This document shows positions 6,821 to 10,199 of a stretch of 10,199 bases of DNA, piece after piece. The notes below the pieces were generated by a model that had not been told where the DNA came from, did no database searches, and worked only from the letters and a program-made list of their open reading frames with translations. Every line of letters begins with the position of its first letter. Positions within the stretch are counted from its first letter, which is position 1. The position numbers and the translations under genes were made by a program. Source of the DNA: an uncultured delta proteobacterium (lineage in GTDB: Bacteria > Myxococcota_A > Polyangia > Polyangiales > Ga0077539); assembly GCA_903860995.1 (NCBI GenBank), contig CAIOSS010001390.1:1-10199 (forward strand), given 5' to 3'.

Positions 6821-7665
6821 TGCCCCTTGCGACCGATGACCCCTTCACCCGACGACTGAAGCGCGCGCGGCGGCGTCGGTTCGCGGCGGCCTCGAGCGCC
6901 TCGGCGCGGTGCAGCGTCACCTCCGCAGCATCGTCGACGCCGTGCGGCGGCCGCGCGCCGCGGAAGGTCCGCGGCCCCCCGGAGAGATCGCGGGAGAGGT
7001 ACGGACCGAAGGTGGTGTCCATCGCCGTCGCGCGCACCGTGTGGAGCGCGCCGTCGAAGAGCCCGTAGGGCGTCGGGGTGGCGAACCCGTGCGTGCAGCT
7101 CCCGAGGAGCGCGCAGAGGTCCGGGCGGGAGCGCCGCGCGGACCACGGGTAGCTTCGCACCCCCGCCGCTCCGGGCGCGCCGTCGAATCTGAACACCACG
7201 TCGACGGGCATCGTCGGGGCGTCTTCGTCCTGGGCGCAGCCGTCGAGGGTCGCGCAGCGCGGGGCAGTTGTGCCCCGGGCCGCTGCCGCCGAGCACGACG
7301 CCGAGGTGGTTCGCGACCGCGCGTCCGCTGTCGACGATCTGCCCGCGTCCCTCGACGTAGTGCTGCGTCGATCCGCCGCCGTCCTGGTTCATCGCGACGT
7401 CCGGCGGGGGCGCGCCGGCGGTGCTGGCGAAGGCGAAGATGGCGTCGACGAGCTGGTTGCCGTCCATCGAGGCGACGGTGGCGAAGAGGTACAGCAGGCG
7501 GCGGTCGGCGGAGAGCCCGATGGCCGACCGGCACGTGGCCCGGAGGATCACGGCGTCGCCGTCGAAGGGGTGCGTCACCTGCGCGTGGGCCCGACCGGGC
7601 CACGCGAACGCCCCGACCACGGCCGCGCCGACGACCCACGATCGGACCGCGACGAACCTCGCCAT
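6792..7665 (-). pseudogene. Broken phosphodiester glycosidase (NAGPA-type)
   Basis: ATG at 7665 starts a good signal peptide (MARFVAVRSWVVGAAVVGAF, cleavage near AHA-Q). Only about 17 residues follow before RSAIGLSADRRLLYL, which corresponds to the middle of the NAGPA domain; the intact neighbour has about 160 residues there. The domain then continues with NQDGGGSTQHYVEG and RAVANHLGVV. Near 7250-7265 the coding signal moves to another frame: after HNCPALR it resumes as CATLDGCAQDEDAPTMPVDV and reaches LCALLGSCTHGFATP...LFDGALHTVRA, a C-terminal module seen in secreted bacterial proteins. From about 6870 leftward the codons lose their G/C third-base bias, because the frame runs through repeat copy B to a stop at 6792. 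So it has a probable internal deletion, one frameshift and a replaced 3' end. A sequencing error could explain the frameshift but not the other two defects. Confidence 0.65.
6813..6875. repeat. 63-base imperfect direct repeat, copy B
   Basis: This is the partner of 5741-5803. The conserved blocks are 6813-6833 and 6844-6866, the latter identical over 23 bases. The copy contains the stop codon of the Uma2-like gene (6818-6820) and supplies the aberrant end of the convergent glycosidase remnant. Here the second block is preceded by C, giving a CTTCA...TGAAG inverted repeat with an 8-base loop. Confidence 0.85.
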
Positions 7666-7689
7666 CGGGCGATGCTCGATGCGGCGCGG

Positions 7690-7715
7690 AAAGATGCAAG
7701 ACCGCCGTGCGGCGG
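7690..7715 (-). terminator. Possible weak terminator hairpin
   Basis: On the minus strand, 9 bases after the stop of the intact glycosidase gene, CCGCC (7715-7711) and GGCGG (7706-7702) pair around a 4-base loop. TCTTGCATCTTT follows. The stem is short and the T-tract is interrupted, so this is only a candidate. Confidence 0.3.
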
Positions 7716-7723
7716 CCGGACGG

Positions 7724-9382
7724 TCAGGTCGCGGCGCGGCGGCGACGGCGCGCGAGCAGGAGCGCGAGGAGCCCACCGAGGGCCCCGCGCCCGGGCGTCG
7801 GTGCCCTGGCGAGGGAGCAGGCACACCCGGACTGCGCCGCGGCGTCGACCGCCACGTCATCGGGCGTGGCGGCCCTGTCGGCCGGCACGTCGTCCGCGGC
7901 GCCATCGGGCGGCGCGGCGCGGTCTACCGCGGGCGCATCGCGCGGGGCGGCGTCGAACGCGGGCGCGTCGATGGGCGTCGGCCCGGCGTCGATGGAGGCG
8001 ACGCAGCCGCGCGCCGCGTCGCACGTGGTGGCGCCGGTGCAGGGCGTGAGCGTGAGGACGCCCCGCGCGCACGCCAGATGGTTCGCGCCGTCGCAGCGCA
8101 GCGCATCGGGGGTCGCGCAGCGCGGATCGGCGCACACGGCCCCCATCGCGTCGGCGAGGCATCGGTTGCTGCCGGCGCAGGCGTCCTCGCGGTACACACC
8201 CGCCGCGCAGGTGGCGACGAGCCCGCCCGCGGTGCAGCGATTCCCGTTGGGGGCCGCGGCGCAGCGCGCGTCGACGCAGCGGCCGCCCGTCGCATCGGCG
8301 CCGCAGGCCTGGCTCGCGGGGCACGACGCGGCCGAGTAGGCCCCGTCGAGGCAGGTCACCACCCGGCCGTCGGCGGCGCACCCGGTCGCGTTGCCGCGGC
8401 CGCCCGGGCAGCGGCCGTCGACGCAGTAGGCGTCCGTTCCCTGCGCCTCGCAGGTGGCGCCGAAGGCGGCGCAGTCGCCCGTCGAGAGGAAGCGCCCTCC
8501 CTGGCACGTCGTGATGCGCGTGGCGCTGCAACTGCGCCCGCTCGGCACGGTGCACCGCGCGTCGGGGGTCGCGGTGAACATCACTGCGAGGTGGTTCGCG
8601 ACGGTGCGGGGGGTGCCGTCCGAGGGGGTGTTGCGCACGCTCCCGTCGACGAAGAGCGTCGAGCTTCCGCCGCCGTCGAGCATGGCGGCCTCGTAGCAGC
8701 CGAGTCCGGCCATGAGGGTGCGCGTCTCGTCGCAGGTCATTCCCGCCGCGGTGCTGCGCCGACCGTCGACCACCACCAGCCAGAGGGTGTTGCGGTCTTC
8801 ACTGAACCCGATGGCGCTGCGCGGGTTGCGCGCGGTGTCGTAGCAGCCGGTGCGCGGCGCACCGTTGCTGATCAGCACGATGCCGTTGGCGCCGATGCCC
8901 TCGAAGAAGCGCAGCGGACGGGCCGTGGGCGTGGCGAGCGTCGGGTCGGTGTCGAGCGGCGCCGCGTTGCCGATATCGCAGCGCTTGTCGACGGTGCACC
9001 CGAAGTAGCCCCAGCGGCCCGCGAGGCGGTCGTTGGGGATGTGCCCGTGCCACAGGGTGCCGTCGGAGATGGCGATGCCCACGGGCGTGCGCCCGTCGGA
9101 CCAGTCGCCGTTGATGGCCACGAGCGCGCCAACGTTGCGCGCGAAGGTGGGCGTGGTCACCGCCCGCTCGCGGACGTTGTCCGCCGAGGCGTGGAGCCCG
9201 ACGCCCGGTGTGCGGAGGTCGATGCGCGCGGCGAAGATGTCCTGCGGCCCCGCGGTGTTGGTGCGGTGGAGGTAGTCGACCCCGGTGCGCACGCGCACCC
9301 AGGTGTCCCGGGGCTGCGCGAGGAGCGCAGGCGACGCCAGGACCACCGAGAGAACACCCGCGAGGCGAGGTGAGGCGCTCAT
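7724..9382 (-). CDS. Phosphodiester glycosidase, Cys-rich repeats, MYXO-CTERM
   Basis: The 552-residue product has a signal peptide (MSASPRLAGVLSVVLASPAL, cleavage near residue 22) and a phosphodiester-glycosidase domain of the NAGPA type (about 60-270). The domain carries INGDW (90-94), RSAIGFSEDRNTLWLVVVDG (188-207), the signature LDGGGSSTLFVDG (235-247) and VANHLAV (261-267). Members of this family cleave sugar-phosphodiester links; the substrate here is unknown. Residues 281-462 are about four Cys-rich repeats, 463-517 an Asp/Ala/Pro linker, and 518-552 a MYXO-CTERM tail (GCACS, hydrophobic helix, five Arg). In Myxococcota this tail directs proteins to the cell surface. The start at 9382 is chosen because the signal peptide begins there; the frame is open to 9547 with noncoding-like sequence. 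No Shine-Dalgarno sequence is visible. A broken paralogue lies downstream on the same strand. Confidence 0.9.
   Translation of the reverse strand: MSASPRLAGVLSVVLASPALLAQPRDTWVRVRTGVDYLHRTNTAGPQDIFAARIDLRTPGVGLHASADNVRERAVTTPTFARNVGALVAINGDWSDGRTPVGIAISDGTLWHGHIPNDRLAGRWGYFGCTVDKRCDIGNAAPLDTDPTLATPTARPLRFFEGIGANGIVLISNGAPRTGCYDTARNPRSAIGFSEDRNTLWLVVVDGRRSTAAGMTCDETRTLMAGLGCYEAAMLDGGGSSTLFVDGSVRNTPSDGTPRTVANHLAVMFTATPDARCTVPSGRSCSATRITTCQGGRFLSTGDCAAFGATCEAQGTDAYCVDGRCPGGRGNATGCAADGRVVTCLDGAYSAASCPASQACGADATGGRCVDARCAAAPNGNRCTAGGLVATCAAGVYREDACAGSNRCLADAMGAVCADPRCATPDALRCDGANHLACARGVLTLTPCTGATTCDAARGCVASIDAGPTPIDAPAFDAAPRDAPAVDRAAPPDGAADDVPADRAATPDDVAVDAAAQSGCACSLARAPTPGRGALGGLLALLLARRRRRAAT
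7997..8542 (-). repeat. About four Cys-rich tandem repeats within the gene
   Basis: Protein residues 281-462 divide into three units of 48-49 residues and a shorter last one. The shared pattern is C, 6-8 residues, TC..G.Y, then C, 5-6 residues, C, and a closing CVDxRC (YCVDGRC, RCVDARC, VCADPRC). The units differ in most other residues, so this is an old protein-level repeat and not a recent DNA duplication. The paired cysteines suggest small disulfide-stabilised modules outside the cell. Confidence 0.75.
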
Positions 9383-9390
9383 GGCGCCGG

Positions 9391-9420
9391 ATGCTAGAGG
9401 TTCTTCGGGGGTGGACCCAA
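9391..9420 (-). promoter_or_regulatory. Possible promoter of the glycosidase gene
   Basis: On the minus strand TTGGGT (9420-9415) and TAGCAT (9396-9391) are separated by 18 bases, matching the -35 consensus in three or more positions and the -10 in four of six. The -10 ends 8 bases before the ATG at 9382, so transcription from it would give an essentially leaderless mRNA, which fits the absence of a Shine-Dalgarno sequence. Confidence 0.3.
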
Positions 9421-9572
9421 CACAGATGTGCACGCCGGATGGCGTCGTCCGATCCGGGCGGACGGGAGGGCGCCGCGAAGGGACCGGCGGCCGCGCTTCG
9501 AGCGGGGAGGCGCGTCGGGGTGAAGCCCCCGCACGCTGAGCCTCCACCGATCCATGCCCTGGCGGCGCGGGA

Positions 9573-9857
9573 CTACGGCCCCATCGCGGGCACGCACGGG
9601 TGCATCGCGACGTTGCAGGTGAGCGCGGTCATGCCCGCGTAGCAGCCGATGAGGTACGGCGACGTCGCGGTGGCGTGGCAGTGGTACCCGCGCGGGGCGT
9701 CCGCGTGACCGTTGCAGCTGTCGAGCGCGCCGTGCCCGGCGGCGGCGTAGCTGGAGTGGATCGCGAAGCCCCCGAGCGCGCACCCGATGACTGGCGGGTG
9801 ACCGTCGCTCAGCAGGTGGTTGGCCGCCGTGTCGCCGAGGCCGAATAGGAGCACCAA
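9573..9857 (-). CDS. Short YHYH-domain protein, probably truncated
   Basis: This 94-residue frame has near-complete G/C third-base bias and reads GHPPVIGCALGGFAIHSS, then LDSCNGHADAPRGYHCHAT and PYLIGCYAG. The order matches the C-terminal part of the YHYH domain (GHsPiiGyalDGfpIyg ... LDeCNGH ... YHYHat ... PYiigC). The hallmark YHYH is YHCH here, and the Asp of ALDGF is Gly. The only start codons are TTG at 9857 and GTG at 9854, with no signal peptide and no ribosome binding site. The frame is closed by a TGA about 50 bases farther upstream. YHYH proteins are usually longer and often exported, so this is probably an N-terminally truncated remnant. Its biochemical role is unknown in any case. 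Confidence 0.55.
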   Translation of the reverse strand: MVLLFGLGDTAANHLLSDGHPPVIGCALGGFAIHSSYAAAGHGALDSCNGHADAPRGYHCHATATSPYLIGCYAGMTALTCNVAMHPCVPAMGP

Positions 9858-9978
9858 CGGGGCACCGTCGTCGGCACGGATTCGATCGGGTTTACAGAGA
9901 GCCCGTGATCAGCAGGACACCCTCCCGCGAGCGTTGGCAGGAGCTCCCGGGACGCCGCCTTGGCCTCCCGAAGAGCGT
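9858..9978. other. Gap before the YHYH remnant
   Basis: This 121-base stretch is less GC-biased than its surroundings and has stops in the YHYH frame. No N-terminal part of a YHYH domain, promoter or signal peptide was found here. It may hold the breakpoint that removed the start of that gene. Confidence 0.35.
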
Positions 9979-10199
9979 CTAGCGCGCGTCCGCGGCGAGC
10001 GGCGTGATCGTCCCGCTCTGCGACTCGCGCATCGTGAGGTGCAGCTCGTTGTGCGCGCTCGTGGCGTGCATGGTTCCGCTGCGCATCGACGAGCCCGGCG
10101 GCAGGCCGGCCATCGCGGTGATGGAGCCGTTCATCTCGGCGGACAGGTCGAGGCACGGCGTGCGCTGCACCATCGCCCTGCCCCGCAGGCGCATCTGAC
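9979..10199 (-). CDS. Hypothetical protein, C-terminal part
   Basis: The frame is open from the right edge to a TAG at 9979-9981, giving about 73 residues. An ATG at 10194 is near the edge, but the frame continues upstream of it, so the real start is probably outside. Almost every codon ends in G or C, strong evidence that this frame is translated. The end is rich in Ser, Thr, Gly and Met (for example NGSITAMAGLPPGSSMRSGT and ESQSGTITPLAADAR), with one Cys and an alternating pattern that suggests beta strands. No family is recognised. It is on the same strand as the YHYH remnant, 121 bases upstream of it. Confidence 0.65.
   Translation of the reverse strand, partial: QMRLRGRAMVQRTPCLDLSAEMNGSITAMAGLPPGSSMRSGTMHATSAHNELHLTMRESQSGTITPLAADAR

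Noticed and set aside
6792..7211. Separate 139-residue minus-strand gene starting at ATG 7211
   Set aside because: Coding-like sequence with fitting cysteines continues upstream of that ATG in the same frame, directly following the NAGPA part. A frameshifted single gene explains it better.
7702..7715. Strong rho-independent terminator
   Set aside because: The stem is only 5-6 bp and the T-run is broken, so it was kept only as a weak candidate.
9517..9529. GGGG-TGAAG-CCCC hairpin downstream of the YHYH remnant
   Set aside because: A 4-bp stem is common by chance at this GC content, and no T-run follows.
9383..9547. N-terminal extension of the glycosidase gene
   Set aside because: It would bury the signal peptide at residue 56, and the sequence is Arg/Pro-rich without coding bias.
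1..10199. CRISPR array, tRNA, rRNA, transposase or phage genes
   Set aside because: No regularly spaced repeats, no cloverleaf or rRNA-like stretch and no recombinase or phage motif were recognised when reading both strands.

Overview
The window is very GC-rich, and its real genes are marked by codons ending almost always in G or C. Two protein signatures point to the Myxococcota (former delta-proteobacterial myxobacteria). One is a MYXO-CTERM sorting tail (Cys-x-Cys, hydrophobic helix, Arg cluster) on the 7724-9382 gene product. The other is a CxNGxDDDGDGLxD calcium-loop motif in the 298-1788 product. The sequence alone does not support a genus. Most products are exported or membrane proteins.

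Region 1 (1-4181, minus strand) is a three-gene cell-envelope operon read leftward. A UshA/5'-nucleotidase-family lipoprotein (1785-4181, probable TTG start behind a strong ribosome binding site) is joined by an ATGA overlap to a lipoprotein with an OB-fold-like, YhcR/ExeM-type domain (298-1788). After 29 bases follows the start of a secreted proline-rich protein that leaves the window. OB domain plus 5'-nucleotidase is the make-up of some extracellular nucleases, here split over two coupled genes. A role in scavenging phosphate or nucleotides outside the cell is an inference.

Region 2 (4182-5493) is a divergent intergenic region with a 10-bp-stem inverted repeat, followed by a plus-strand membrane protein resembling the Ca2+/cation antiporter (CaCA) superfamily. 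Its second alpha-repeat lacks the usual acidic residue.

Region 3 (5494-7665) looks rearranged. A Uma2/DUF820 (PD-(D/E)xK-fold) gene lies between two copies of an imperfect 63-base direct repeat; its stop codon is inside the right copy. Convergent to it and overlapping its end is a broken phosphodiester-glycosidase gene, which has lost half its domain, carries a frameshift, and has a tail that runs through the same repeat.

Region 4 (7724-9382, minus) is an intact phosphodiester-glycosidase (NAGPA-type) protein with about four tandem Cys-rich repeats, an Asp/Ala/Pro linker and the MYXO-CTERM tail. Region 5 (9573-10199, minus) has a short, degenerate YHYH-domain remnant and the C-terminal end of an unrecognised protein entering from the right. 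No rRNA, tRNA, CRISPR array or transposase was seen.
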